NCBI GenBank assembly: GCA_019186985.1
Contig: JABARQ010000014.1
Coordinates: 62,001 to 126,000 of the forward strand
DNA from: Prosthecobacter sp.
GTDB lineage: Bacteria; Verrucomicrobiota; Verrucomicrobiia; Verrucomicrobiales; Verrucomicrobiaceae
Direction: 5' to 3'
DNA: 64,000 bases
Shown here: one piece after another, positions 1-11,491 of the stretch
Numbering within the stretch: the stretch's first letter is position 1
Layout: each line of letters begins with the position of its first letter
The notes under the pieces: model-generated
What the model saw: only the letters and a program-made list of their open reading frames with translations
Database searches by the model: none
What the model was told of the DNA's origin: nothing
Program-made: the position numbers and the translations under genes

Positions 1-3000
1 AACCTTGTCACTGGTTCCGGAGAGGGACGGAGCATCGTTGACCGCGTTGACCGTGATGGTCTCCGTGGCGGTCGCAGCGCTCAGCGAAGCCGTGCCCAGG
101 CCGGTGCTGACAATGTCAATCGCCCTGAACTCAAACTTGCTGCGCCAGTCGGTTCCTGTCACGGCCAGGGCGGAGTTGTAGTTGGCAGGCGGCGCGTAAG
201 TCATGCTGGTCGCCTGGGCCACGGTGATCACGTGCTCGCCGGCGCCGAGTCCCAGATAACTGGCAGGGGCGACCGAACCCGCTGCTGTCAGCGTCTGGTT
301 GTCGCTGGTCTTGAGCGTGCCCACAAGACCGGTGGTCGTCGGACTGTTGTCGGCGTAAATCTTGAGGTAATAATGAGTCACCCGGGCGTCCGTGGTGGAT
401 GAAGTGCCGCTGTCGACGTCGCTGGAGGACAAGGAGAAGGTCACCGTGCTGTCTTCATTCACCGAGGTGGCAAGGTTGGCCACGGCAGGCAGGTCGTTCA
501 CAGGATTCACCGTGATGGCCACCGTCTCCGTGTCGGACTGCGGAGTGTTGTAGGTGCCTGAGTTGCCGTTGTCGTTCACAACCACCGTCAGGGTGTCGGA
601 ACCGAAATAGTTGGCGTTCGGCGCGTAGGTGAGTCCGTTGAGGGCGGCCAGGATGTTCGTCCTGCTGCCGCTGAAGGTGATGGTGCCCGTGCCATTGCCG
701 GAGACTCCGGCCAGGCCGGTGGTGGAGGCCAGCGTGAGACTGCCCCGGGTCACGCTGACGCTGAAGCTGGCGCTTGCGGAGCCAAGGTCGCCGTCGGTGA
801 AGCTCAGGCTTGTGCTGTTCGCTGTCGAGAAGACAAGGCTGCCATCTTCATTGAGGGTTTGCGCACCTGGGACCGCAAGCACCGGACCTTCGTTCATGCC
901 CTCGATGGTCACGGCAAAGGTGTCGGTGTCAGATTTGGCCCCCCCTGAACCAGAATTGCCAAGATCGTCGACGACCATGGTGATGGTGTCGCTGCTTGAA
1001 ACTCCGGAAACCACGCCGGAGGTGTAGGTGGCCGAGGCCAGGGCGGTGTTCAGCGCACCAATCTTGCCCTGAATCACCACGGTGGAGGTTCCGTTTCCGC
1101 TCACCACCAGGGCAGGAGGCAGGTTGAGCACGCCGGCGGTGGCGCTCAGGGTGACACGCAGGGGGCCAAAGTTTGAGTCAACCAGGGTCGTCACTGCATC
1201 CACGCTGTCTGGATCCTGCACAGAAAGGCCAGTGATCGTCGTCGCTGTCTGTTCAACCACTGTCAGTCCGGCCGGCACCACGTTGACCGGCGCGTCATTC
1301 TCGGGCGTGATCGTGATGGCAAAGGTCTGCTGCTCCTCGGCACCGCCGCCGGAGTCGGAGATCTTGGCGTCAAAGCTGTCCGCCGTCGTCTCGCTCCCGT
1401 CATGCGTGTAGGAAAGCTTGTTGGCCTTCAGCTCCGCCAGCGTGATGCGACTGCCAACGCCGAGCACAACACCATCCAGCTTCAGGGATCCATGCTCAGG
1501 AGCGGTGACAAGCCGGAACTGCACCTGCGTGTCCGTGTTGTCTTCATCAGCACCCACAAGGAGAACCGCAGGAGCGCCTGTCCCCACCGTGCCGGGAATA
1601 AGCCCCGTGCCGCCTTCATCGACGGTCAGTCCGACATTGACGGTAAAGCGGGGGTCGTCATTGACCGGGATCACCTTGATCCGGATGCTGGCCTCCACCA
1701 CGGATGCCCCCTGTTCAGGAGGGCCGCGGTAAATTTGTCCTGAGGTGACGGTGGCCACCAGCGTGTCCGCATTGGCCGACTGGGCCGTCAGGCCCCAGTT
1801 CCGCGTGCTGTCCTGCGCAGCCCAGGTCTCACCGCCATCCTTGGAAAGGTAAAGGTTGTCGGCCGCCGTTGCGAGGACGGTCATGCCGTCCTCGGAGATG
1901 CTGACATGACGCCAGGCGCGCTCACGGCCCTCAGGCGTCCAGCTGATGCCCATGTTCGTTGAAACAAACACCTGCTCATCATCCGCCACCGCCACCAGGC
2001 GGCTGCCATCACCGGCGATTGCCACGGACTTCCAGTCACGCTGGCCGGCGGTCACCGCCTCCGTCCATTCGACACCGGCGTTGTCAGTGACATAGACGCT
2101 TCCGTTGGCGGCGCTCGCCACCATTTTGAAACCGTTGCTGGAGACGGAGAGGCTGTTCCATGCCTGGCTGGTGCCCGTGGCGCTCCAGGTGTCGCCTGCA
2201 TCGGTGGAGACATAAATCTGCCCGCCATCAACGGCCGCCGCCATGATGCCGCCGCTTTCACTCATCGCGGCCGCCGTCCAGGACCGCGCCGACTCCTTCG
2301 TGGTCCAGGTCGTGCCTCCGTCCTCACTGAGACGGAGGAGCTCTCCCGTGGCAACGGCCAGAACGGTCGACCCATCTTCATTCAGGGCGACCCCTGTCCA
2401 GCTGACTGCGGGCAGCGAACCGGCAAAGGCACCCCAGGTGGCTCCTGCATCCACGGAGGCACGCAGACCGCCCGAGAATGCGGCGACCAGCAGGTTGCCC
2501 TGGGCGCTTGAGGCAATCGCAGACCAGGCCCGGTTTGTGGCGCCGGCAGACCAGACCGGCGTGGCGGACATGCCGTCATCCACGGTGATGGTCACCAGGT
2601 CGGTCTTGGTTTCAGTGCCGTTGTGCAGGTAGCGCAGACGTCCGGCATCCACATCGGCCTGCGTGAAGGTGTCATTGGCCGCCAGGCTCGTCCAGGTGCC
2701 GGAGACATCCTTTTGCATCACCCCGTTCACCGGCAGCCCGGCTGACTTCAGGCTGTAGGTCAGCGTGTTGGTCGCGGCATAACCGGTGCTCTTGTCACTC
2801 GAAACACCATCCGCATCCGCCGCGGAGAAATTGCCGGTGGCGAGAATCTGCGACAATCCTTCATAGGTCGAGAAGCCGACGGTCAGAACATCCGGGGAAT
2901 CGTTCACCGGAATTGTGTCCAACGTGAAGGCCGCCACGGAGCCGGCAGGCACGGCGGGGTTGGAGCCGTCCTCAACCTGGAAGGTGAAGCTTGAAGAGAA

Positions 3001-6000
3001 CTTCTCTCCGCCATCATGGACGAACTTGACCCGCCCGTTGTTGATGTCGTCCTGGGTGAAGCTGTCATCCGTCTCCAGGATCTGTGCATCCGCCACGCTG
3101 TTGAGCGGCGTGGCATCCAGATACAGCACGCCGTTGTCAGGAAGAGCGTCAAGCACATAGAGAAGCTCGTCCGGCGCCTGCTCCTCATCCTCGGCCTCAA
3201 GCATGGCCTGCGTCAGCGCGAACTCCCTGCCTTCCTTGGGCGCGCCGCCCGTGTTTGTCGCAATGACCGGCGGGTAGTCCACATAAAAGACATACACGGT
3301 CACCGAGCCCGTGGAGGTTCGGCCGCCGCCGTCCTGGATGGTGTAGCTAAAGCTGGTGATGCCATAAAAGCCATGGTCGGGGACGAACTCGACATCGCTG
3401 CCCACCAGGCTGACGCTGCCATTGCCGCCCGTCATCGAAACAGAGGTGATGGTGAGAGGATTCCATCCGCCATCATTGGCGAGCAGGTCCGCCTGCGGCG
3501 TGGTCAGCGTGATGTTCTTGTTGGTGTAAAGAATGTCACCATAGACGCCGACGGCAACGCCTCCGTCACCCACGGTCCCGGTGGTGCCTCCTCCAGGGCT
3601 GCTTCCACCCGCTGGAATCGTGATGTTGACCGTCTTCTCCAGCAGCGTCGTGGTGACCGTGTTGGCGTACACACCGCCAGGGCGGTTGTAGCGGATGTTG
3701 AAGCCCTGGTCTCGCAGCGTCACCTTGAAGTAGTCCGAGGTGGAGCCGTACCCATTGTGCTGATACTTCAACTTGCCCGTATCCACATCGGCCTGTGTGA
3801 ACGTGCCTCCGACACCCAGCGGCTTGTCATTCAAAAGCAGGAAGCCGCTGGCAGGGATGCGGGTGACCCTGTAGAGCAGCTTGGAATCCGCCGAGTCCAC
3901 GTCGTTTCCGTCGAGAATAAGGTCAGGCGTGCCGGCCGGCTCCTTGTTGATCGTGTAAGTGGCGCCCTGCGCGCTAAGCGTGAAATTGCTCACCGTGAGC
4001 GTCGGATCATCGTCCACCTCACGCACCTCCAGGTTGAAGGTGCTTGTCGTTGACTTGGCGTTGGTGCCGACTGGATTGCCACGGTCGGTAATCTTCAACT
4101 TGAAGGAGACGTCCGGCGGATTGACACGGTCGGAGGACGTGTGTGTGATCTTCAGAAGGTTTACCTGGCTGCCGTTGAAGGTGAATCCTGTCGAGTTGAT
4201 GGCGGTGCCGTTGAACTTCAGCACGGCCTCACCGGCGGCCGGCAGCTCGACCACCTCGATGGTCAGGTTTGTATCGTTGGTGTCCTCCGTGTCACTGACG
4301 TCCAGCTGAAGGTCCACGTCCTGCTCAAGCTCCAGCATGGAGTAGGTCTCTGAAACGATGACGGGCGAGAAGTTCCTTGGGATGATCTGAAGGTTCACCT
4401 GAAGCGGCGTGGACGGCGTTCCTCCCGCCGCACCCAGGACGCCACCGGCACCATCTCTCAGGCTGACCGTAAAGCTGTCCGTCCCCACCCCGGCGGACGG
4501 TGTGTAGCTGAAGCTGGCATTGGTCTTGATCTCCGCAAAGTTGAACGTCGAGTTCACGCCCAGATCATTGCCATTCAGCTGCAGGGAGCCGTTGGACGGC
4601 AGGCTTTCAATGCGGAAGACAAGCTGTTCAGCCGTGTTGTCCGGATCCACCACGGTGATGTTGGACGTGCTGAAGATGAGCGTGGTCCCAACCTCCACGG
4701 AGCCCACCAGCGTCACTGGCGGAGTTCCAGGCACCACGTCACCAGGCAGATAGACCAGCGGGGCGTCATTCACCGGGCTCACGGGAATGTCCAGGGAACG
4801 CGTCGCCGTGGTCCCTCCGGCACCGGCTACCTGGTCGGTCACGGTGTAGGCAACCGACTGGGCCACCGTGGGCTCGCCGCCTCCATGCACATAACGAATG
4901 CGGCCGTTGTTGATGTCGGCCTGGGTGAAGGTGTCCGTGGCCGCAAGGTTCGACCAGGTGCCTGAGCCGCTGGTGTCCTTCTGGAGCAGGCCTTCGCTGA
5001 GCACCGTCCCCGAGCTCAGGATGGTGTACACGATTTGGGAGGCGGAAGCCTCCACGTCCGTGATCAGCAGGACTCCAGAGGAGAGAACAACCGTTCCTCC
5101 CTCTGAGACGACATAGTGCTGGTCGTTGACGATCTGAAACACATCGTTCACCCCGTTGACGGTGGTTCCCAGAGTCGTTCCCGTGCTGTCATAATCCGCG
5201 CCGGGACTGCTGACGTTCAATGTCTGACGGCTGGCGGGATTGCTGGTGAATGTCCTGCCGACACTGTTGTCAACGGCGTGAATGGCGAGGCCCGCAGGAG
5301 TGCCATAAAAATTTGCCACCGGGACGAAACGCAGGCGCGCCGTGGAAGGCAGCAGAAGCGCGGAGGCGGCGCTTACCGTGCCGACCCCGTTCCAGCTCGC
5401 ACCGTTGTTCAGGGAGTACTGCCAGGTCCCCTCGGTGGATGAGTTCGCTGCATTGCTACTAACGGCGATGCCCGCCAGGCTGTTGCTGTCAGCATCTGTG
5501 TAGCCCGTCAGCAGGGCCGAAATGACCGCACCCGTCACGGCGACGGGATCCTCGTTGATGGCCGCCAACGTGGCGGTGCCGGTCACCGGGGCATCCGGTA
5601 CGTTGGTGATCGTGATGGTCTGTGTTCCCGTGGCTGTCTTGGCCGGCGGCGTGGCGTTGCCGAGGTCGTCAACAACCAGGGTCAGGGTGTCGGATCCATA
5701 ATAATTGGCCGTCGGCGCATACTTCAACCCGGTCAGGGCGGTGTTGATCGCCGACATGGTTCCGTAAAAGGTCTGGCTGGCAAAGGTGTCAGCCGTGAGC
5801 GCAGCTCCGCCGGAGGCGGCGTCCGTCAGCCCCGTGAGACTCGACAGCGTGACCGAACCATGCAGAACGGACAGGGTGACCTTGACCGTGGCGCTGCCAG
5901 CGTCGCTGTCGGCAACGGAGGGGCTGCCCAGAACGTTGGCAATGCTGTCCTCGGCCACCGTCACCGCCGTCGGCATGGTGGTGGTGGGCGGTTCATTGAA

Positions 6001-7374
6001 GGGTGCCACGGTGATGTTCACGTTGCTGGCGTTGCTTTCCGCACCCGCCGCATCCACCGCCAGGAAGGCAAATGTGTCACTGCCGACATAGTTGGTCGTC
6101 GGCGTGTATTTCATGTTTGTCGCCTGGGCGACGGTAAGGACGTCATTGGCGCTGATCGAGCCATTCGAACTGGTCTTGATCGTGCCGTGGCTGGGAAGTG
6201 ACGTGATCTTGTAGCTCGTGACCAGGGCGTCGATCGTCGTGGAGGTGCCGCTGTCCACCTCCGTGGAGCTCAGCGAAAACGTGGAGGTCGCATTCTTGGT
6301 TGCGCTCAAGGTGATGTCCGACGTGGCCGGCGCATCATTGACCGCCGTCACCGAGGTGGACAGCGACACCGTGGCAAGGGAATAAGCCGTGGTGCCGCCT
6401 GCGGAGGATGCATTGACGACCGTGCCAGAGGTCACCGCACCACCGGAGTTGTCCACCAGCCTGAGACTGAGTGAGGAGGGGGTTCCAAACCAGTTGGCCG
6501 CCGGCATGAACCTCAGTTTGCCTGCACCTGCCACCAGCAGGGCCGAGGAAGCGCTGCGGCCGCCCACGTTGCTCCAGCTGCTGCCGTTGTAGTATTGCCA
6601 CTGTCCCTGCGCCGCATTGACCGTGTAACCAACCACGGCCACACCCGCCAGGGTGTTGGCCGATGATCCACCGCTGACATTGTCGGCGGAGTCGCTGAAG
6701 CTGGCGCTGAACAGGCCGCTCACCTCGGCACCGGCGGGGGCGGCGGCATCTTCATCAACATTTGTCAGGGATGCGGACCCGCTCGCAACAGGCGCATCGT
6801 TCACGGCTGCCACCGTCAGCGGCACGTCGATCGTCACCGTGTTGGACGCTGTCTGGTTTGTCCTGTCCGAGGTGATCCTGATCCTGAACGAGCCGGCGCC
6901 GTTCCAGTTCGCCGCCGGGATGATGCTCAGGGTGTTCAGAAACTGGTTCACGTCCGTGATCTGTCCGTCGACCACGATCGAGGGGGCCGTGACAATGCCG
7001 TTGGTGAGGGCCAGGTTCGCGCCACCGGTGACAATCGAAACCGTGGCCCTCAAAAGGTTGCTCGCTGGCGCTGTCTCGGTGACCGTGAACCGTCCATTCA
7101 AAGTGTAGGTGGAGTCCTCGTTGGTTGTCTGGGAGCCCGGGTTGTTGATCATCGGAGCATCATTGACGCCTGCCCAAGCCATGGGCTGCACCGACATGAT
7201 CACGGCCAGCAGCGATGCCAGAAAAGGAACCGCCGGCCTCGGCGGGCATGGCTCCGGCAGCCGCGCTGCATGCAAGGCAGGGCATGCCGGTTGGGACTGG
7301 TGATGCGTCTCCAGGGCCTTGGTCCGTTCATGGGCGTGGCAGCTGATTTCGCTTTGGGCGTTACTTCTCTTCAT
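1..7374 (-). CDS. giant secreted cadherin/CSPG-repeat adhesin-like protein with embedded beta-propeller (3' end outside window)
   Basis: The frame is open from an ATG at 7374 to the window edge, giving 2458 codons with no stop. After a long polar N-region there is a hydrophobic core (about residues 50-64) and an AWA-type cleavage site. The rest is a chain of about 80-120-residue modules with recurrent 'VNDAP' linkers and CSPG/cadherin-like signatures (FTQADINNGRIRYVH, SLTFDDGDLG-like motifs). At about residues 1610-1880 lie seven repeats of roughly 42 residues, each ending in an Asp-box-like SxDxGxTW motif, which fits a seven-bladed BNR propeller. Such proteins are typically cell-surface adhesins or matrix components, so the role in attachment is inferred. 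The C-terminal anchor or sorting domain is not visible. Two GTTAAC operators lie 12 and 51 bases upstream of the start codon. Confidence 0.9.
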   Translation of the reverse strand, partial: MKRSNAQSEISCHAHERTKALETHHQSQPACPALHAARLPEPCPPRPAVPFLASLLAVIMSVQPMAWAGVNDAPMINNPGSQTTNEDSTYTLNGRFTVTETAPASNLLRATVSIVTGGANLALTNGIVTAPSIVVDGQITDVNQFLNTLSIIPAANWNGAGSFRIRITSDRTNQTASNTVTIDVPLTVAAVNDAPVASGSASLTNVDEDAAAPAGAEVSGLFSASFSDSADNVSGGSSANTLAGVAVVGYTVNAAQGQWQYYNGSSWSNVGGRSASSALLVAGAGKLRFMPAANWFGTPSSLSLRLVDNSGGAVTSGTVVNASSAGGTTAYSLATVSLSTSVTAVNDAPATSDITLSATKNATSTFSLSSTEVDSGTSTTIDALVTSYKITSLPSHGTIKTSSNGSISANDVLTVAQATNMKYTPTTNYVGSDTFAFLAVDAAGAESNASNVNITVAPFNEPPTTTMPTAVTVAEDSIANVLGSPSVADSDAGSATVKVTLSVLHGSVTLSSLTGLTDAASGGAALTADTFASQTFYGTMSAINTALTGLKYAPTANYYGSDTLTLVVDDLGNATPPAKTATGTQTITITNVPDAPVTGTATLAAINEDPVAVTGAVISALLTGYTDADSNSLAGIAVSSNAANSSTEGTWQYSLNNGASWNGVGTVSAASALLLPSTARLRFVPVANFYGTPAGLAIHAVDNSVGRTFTSNPASRQTLNVSSPGADYDSTGTTLGTTVNGVNDVFQIVNDQHYVVSEGGTVVLSSGVLLITDVEASASQIVYTILSSGTVLSEGLLQKDTSGSGTWSNLAATDTFTQADINNGRIRYVHGGGEPTVAQSVAYTVTDQVAGAGGTTATRSLDIPVSPVNDAPLVYLPGDVVPGTPPVTLVGSVEVGTTLIFSTSNITVVDPDNTAEQLVFRIESLPSNGSLQLNGNDLGVNSTFNFAEIKTNASFSYTPSAGVGTDSFTVSLRDGAGGVLGAAGGTPSTPLQVNLQIIPRNFSPVIVSETYSMLELEQDVDLQLDVSDTEDTNDTNLTIEVVELPAAGEAVLKFNGTAINSTGFTFNGSQVNLLKITHTSSDRVNPPDVSFKLKITDRGNPVGTNAKSTTSTFNLEVREVDDDPTLTVSNFTLSAQGATYTINKEPAGTPDLILDGNDVDSADSKLLYRVTRIPASGFLLLNDKPLGVGGTFTQADVDTGKLKYQHNGYGSTSDYFKVTLRDQGFNIRYNRPGGVYANTVTTTLLEKTVNITIPAGGSSPGGGTTGTVGDGGVAVGVYGDILYTNKNITLTTPQADLLANDGGWNPLTITSVSMTGGNGSVSLVGSDVEFVPDHGFYGITSFSYTIQDGGGRTSTGSVTVYVFYVDYPPVIATNTGGAPKEGREFALTQAMLEAEDEEQAPDELLYVLDALPDNGVLYLDATPLNSVADAQILETDDSFTQDDINNGRVKFVHDGGEKFSSSFTFQVEDGSNPAVPAGSVAAFTLDTIPVNDSPDVLTVGFSTYEGLSQILATGNFSAADADGVSSDKSTGYAATNTLTYSLKSAGLPVNGVMQKDVSGTWTSLAANDTFTQADVDAGRLRYLHNGTETKTDLVTITVDDGMSATPVWSAGATNRAWSAIASSAQGNLLVAAFSGGLRASVDAGATWGAFAGSLPAVSWTGVALNEDGSTVLAVATGELLRLSEDGGTTWTTKESARSWTAAAMSESGGIMAAAVDGGQIYVSTDAGDTWSATGTSQAWNSLSVSSNGFKMVASAANGSVYVTDNAGVEWTEAVTAGQRDWKSVAIAGDGSRLVAVADDEQVFVSTNMGISWTPEGRERAWRHVSISEDGMTVLATAADNLYLSKDGGETWAAQDSTRNWGLTAQSANADTLVATVTSGQIYRGPPEQGASVVEASIRIKVIPVNDDPRFTVNVGLTVDEGGTGLIPGTVGTGAPAVLLVGADEDNTDTQVQFRLVTAPEHGSLKLDGVVLGVGSRITLAELKANKLSYTHDGSETTADSFDAKISDSGGGAEEQQTFAITITPENDAPVNVVPAGLTVVEQTATTITGLSVQDPDSVDAVTTLVDSNFGPLRVTLSATAGVLNLPPALVVSGNGTSTVVIQGKIGALNTALASATYTSGVVSGVSSSDTITMVVDDLGNSGSGGAKSDTDTFAVTIEGMNEGPVLAVPGAQTLNEDGSLVFSTANSTSLSFTDGDLGSASASFSVSVTRGSLTLASTTGLAGVSGNGTGTITFSGSRTNILAALNGLTYAPNANYFGSDTLTVVVNDNGNSGTYNTPQSDTETVAITVNPVNDLPAVANLATSVNEDSTVTFSLSSSDVDSGTSSTTDARVTHYYLKIYADNSPTTTGLVGTLKTSDNQTLTAAGSVAPASYLGLGAGEHVITVAQATSMTYAPPANYNSALAVTGTDWRSKFEFRAIDIVSTGLGTASLSAATATETITVNAVNDAPSLSGTSDKV

Positions 7375-7512
7375 AACGTCCGTGTGTTAACCCTGTTCCG
7401 CCCCATCTGCGGCCACTTACATGAGTTAACCCAAAAGCTGTGCGCACTTCAGAAATGAGTTACCTCATCTGCATGGTTATCATGCTGGCATGCAGCGGTT
7501 AACAGCGTCCGT
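7375..7512. promoter_or_regulatory. divergent control region with three GTTAAC sites
   Basis: This gap separates the giant repeat protein (minus) from the C40-type peptidase (plus). GTTAAC occurs at 7386-7391 (TGTGTTAACCCTG), 7425-7430 (GAGTTAACCCAAA) and 7498-7503 (GCGGTTAACAGC). A related near-palindrome, ATGAGTTACCTCAT, lies at 7455-7468. The first site is only 12 bases from the adhesin start codon and the third is 9 bases from the peptidase start, so a bound protein could block either transcription or translation start. The regulator is inferred, not identified. Confidence 0.6.
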
Positions 7513-8163
7513 GTGCATGGCACTCGCTTAACCATTTTTGCACTGACAAGCTTCGCGCTGTCCGGGATGGACTGTCTCCACGCGCAGCCATCTTGGCATT
7601 CCTTGGCTGCGGATCCCTGGAGCGCCTACGCTAAGCAGCTTGCTGAATACCATGAAAAGCTTCGTGACTATCATGTCCAGCTCGCCGCCTGGAGGGCCCG
7701 GCATGCGGGCCCTGGCTTCAGCCCACAGAGCCCGTCCACACCCAAGGCGCTTCCGTTGATCAGCCTTGTGCACGGCCAGGCGGCCTGCTCAAGACTGGTC
7801 CCCGTGCAGGTCATGTACGCGGTCAACGCGGCCAACCATCTGCAGACAAGCCCCTATGTGCTGGGAGCGGGCCATCGTCGCATCGAGGACTTTGCATATG
7901 ACTGCTCCAGCGCCGCCTCCTATGTGCTGGTCAAGGCGGGTCTTCTCGACAGAACGCTTACCTCCCAGCAGTTCGCTGAATTTGGTGAACCGGGCGTGGG
8001 AAGATTTATCACGCTCTGGGTGAAACCCGGCCACCATGTGTTCATGACCCTTTGCGGCCTCAGGCTGGACACCAGCGGCGGCGCAACCGCCCAGGGGCCG
8101 CGGTGGCGGACTCAGGGCCGCAGCCATGACGGATTCTTGCCCCGTCATCCCCCCGGCTTTTGA
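7513..8163 (+). CDS. secreted NlpC/P60 (C40)-like cysteine peptidase
   Basis: The 216-residue protein starts with a probable signal peptide (residues 1-25), then has a helical stretch rich in K, E, Y and H (about 35-65), then a C40-type core. The catalytic cysteine is C131 in the YDCSSAASYVL motif, and GHHVFM (H174/H175) carries the likely catalytic histidine. The C-terminal GPRW...GFLPRHPPGF pattern is a recognised ending of one NlpC/P60 subgroup. Members cleave peptidoglycan stem peptides in the envelope. The gene is divergent from the giant surface protein, and wall remodelling during its export is a plausible inference. A GTTAAC site lies 9 bases upstream of the ATG. I see no strong ribosome-binding site. 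Confidence 0.75.
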   Translation: MHGTRLTIFALTSFALSGMDCLHAQPSWHSLAADPWSAYAKQLAEYHEKLRDYHVQLAAWRARHAGPGFSPQSPSTPKALPLISLVHGQAACSRLVPVQVMYAVNAANHLQTSPYVLGAGHRRIEDFAYDCSSAASYVLVKAGLLDRTLTSQQFAEFGEPGVGRFITLWVKPGHHVFMTLCGLRLDTSGGATAQGPRWRTQGRSHDGFLPRHPPGF

Positions 8164-8195
8164 GGCCGAACAAGGAAGTCCGGTGAAGCCTGCGC

Positions 8196-8579
8196 TTAGT
8201 TAGCAGCATCCGATACCCGCAGAAGTTCCACACAGGAGGGCACGCGCAGGCTGCTCAGGCTGCAGCACTCGACCCGCACCCGCAGGTTCTCACAAAACTG
8301 TACTGAGTCGCCATCATAGAGCAGCCGCGTCCGGATCGAATCTCCTCCCATCCACAAGCGATGATCTGCAGAGACATCCACGACCCGTAGTTCATTGCCA
8401 CTGTTCACCGCCTGAAACTCAGCATGAAAGGCGGCAATGGACGGCTCATTGAAAACGACATCATTCAACGGATGCCTGCCGACGCTGATGGAAAGACGGT
8501 CGATGGGGATGACACTTTCGGCGCCCGACCGCCATCGAAAACGAAGCCTGTAGGTTTCCTTGGATGAGATGACATCCAC
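8196..8579 (-). CDS. small FHA-domain protein (degenerate phosphothreonine loop)
   Basis: About 127 residues when started at the GTG at 8579, which has AGGGG seven bases upstream. An in-frame ATG at 8639 would add 20 residues but has no ribosome-binding site and adds sequence before the first FHA strand. The FHA core begins with ISVGRHPLNDVVFNEPSIAAFHAEF (quoted here in parts: VGRH, ND, S..FH). The usual SSNGT segment is replaced by ADHRLWMGG, so the conserved Asn that contacts the phosphopeptide is not evident. It may therefore act as a protein-interaction domain without classic phosphothreonine binding. It resembles the FHA protein at 19116-19529 in size and layout, and both lie at the borders of the NO-sensing block. 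No Ser/Thr kinase gene is in the window. Confidence 0.75.
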   Translation of the reverse strand: MDVISSKETYRLRFRWRSGAESVIPIDRLSISVGRHPLNDVVFNEPSIAAFHAEFQAVNSGNELRVVDVSADHRLWMGGDSIRTRLLYDGDSVQFCENLRVRVECCSLSSLRVPSCVELLRVSDAAN

Positions 8580-9022
8580 ACATCTGCCCCTATTCGGTGC
8601 TTGTCTTGATTGAAAGGCGGCGGGTGTTGTTGCGAGCATCAGAATGTCTGGAAAATGCAGAATTAATTTCCTGTCGATTTGCTCTAATTTATGCAGATCA
8701 TTGCGGCGAAGTCCCCGATTCAGATGTGTTAACCCTTCCAGAATCGCGATGCGGGCTTGGCATTCCTCATCATGATACTTTTTAAAAGAGGCGACCCTTT
8801 ATCGTGAATAGCTCCAGCGATCTTGAAGCGCAGAGACAAACTTTTATCAGTGCCATCTGCTATCAGCCGTTCATATTATCGAGTTAACCCGTCTAAAGTT
8901 TTGAAAAAATACGAAATATTTTAAAAAATAAAAGGGTCACGACTAACTGACTAGTTATGGCAAACCTGACCAACTAAAATTCAGGGGTCAGAAAACATCC
9001 TCAATCCAGCACCCAAACTGCC
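8580..9022. promoter_or_regulatory. AT-rich intergenic region with two GTTAAC sites
   Basis: The region is much more AT-rich than its surroundings, especially 8860-8960, which has runs of A and T. GTTAAC sites lie at 8728-8733 (TGTGTTAACCCTTCC) and 8883-8888 (GAGTTAACCCGTC). The latter matches, on the opposite strand, the 13 bases around 19626. It probably holds promoters for the FHA gene on the minus strand and, if that gene is real, the small gene at 9023. No hairpin terminator was seen. Confidence 0.5.
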
Positions 9023-9232
9023 ATGCGAATCACAAAACCTACGACGCAGCTCAGCGAAAAAGTGGCCCATGAGTTTAATCTTCAGATCGCTGCATGCAGC
9101 CTTCGAGGCTATGCGGAGCAAGCTTCCAGGCTTTCCGCAAGACTTAGAAAAAGGGGTGACGACAAGTTCTGCAAATATTGTGATTACTATTCAGAAGCAT
9201 TCCTGAAGCTGGCCTCCATGATCACACCCTGA
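9023..9232 (+). CDS. hypothetical 69-residue protein
   Basis: This is an open frame starting with ATG directly after the AT-rich region. The product is basic and helical (QLSEKVAHEFNLQIAACSLRGYAEQASRLSARLRK, in parts), with a C..C pair (KFCKYCDYY) near residues 50-53. No family is recognised. There is no convincing ribosome-binding site, but its position between the FHA gene and the kinase operon, downstream of a GTTAAC site, and the lack of any competing gene make it possible. Chance occurrence cannot be excluded. Confidence 0.4.
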   Translation: MRITKPTTQLSEKVAHEFNLQIAACSLRGYAEQASRLSARLRKRGDDKFCKYCDYYSEAFLKLASMITP

Positions 9233-9259
9233 TCAAGCCACTGCATCGAAGCCGCCTGT

Positions 9260-11491
<2,232 letters not shown>

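Noticed and set aside
629-6201. Many plus-strand frames of 60-345 codons over the giant repeat gene, such as 3016-4053.
   Set aside because: They have low-complexity composition and are antisense shadows of one continuous repeat-protein frame on the minus strand.
1-7374. Search for near-identical DNA repeats in the giant gene.
   Set aside because: The repeats are evident at protein level but too diverged at DNA level to call tandem nucleotide repeats.
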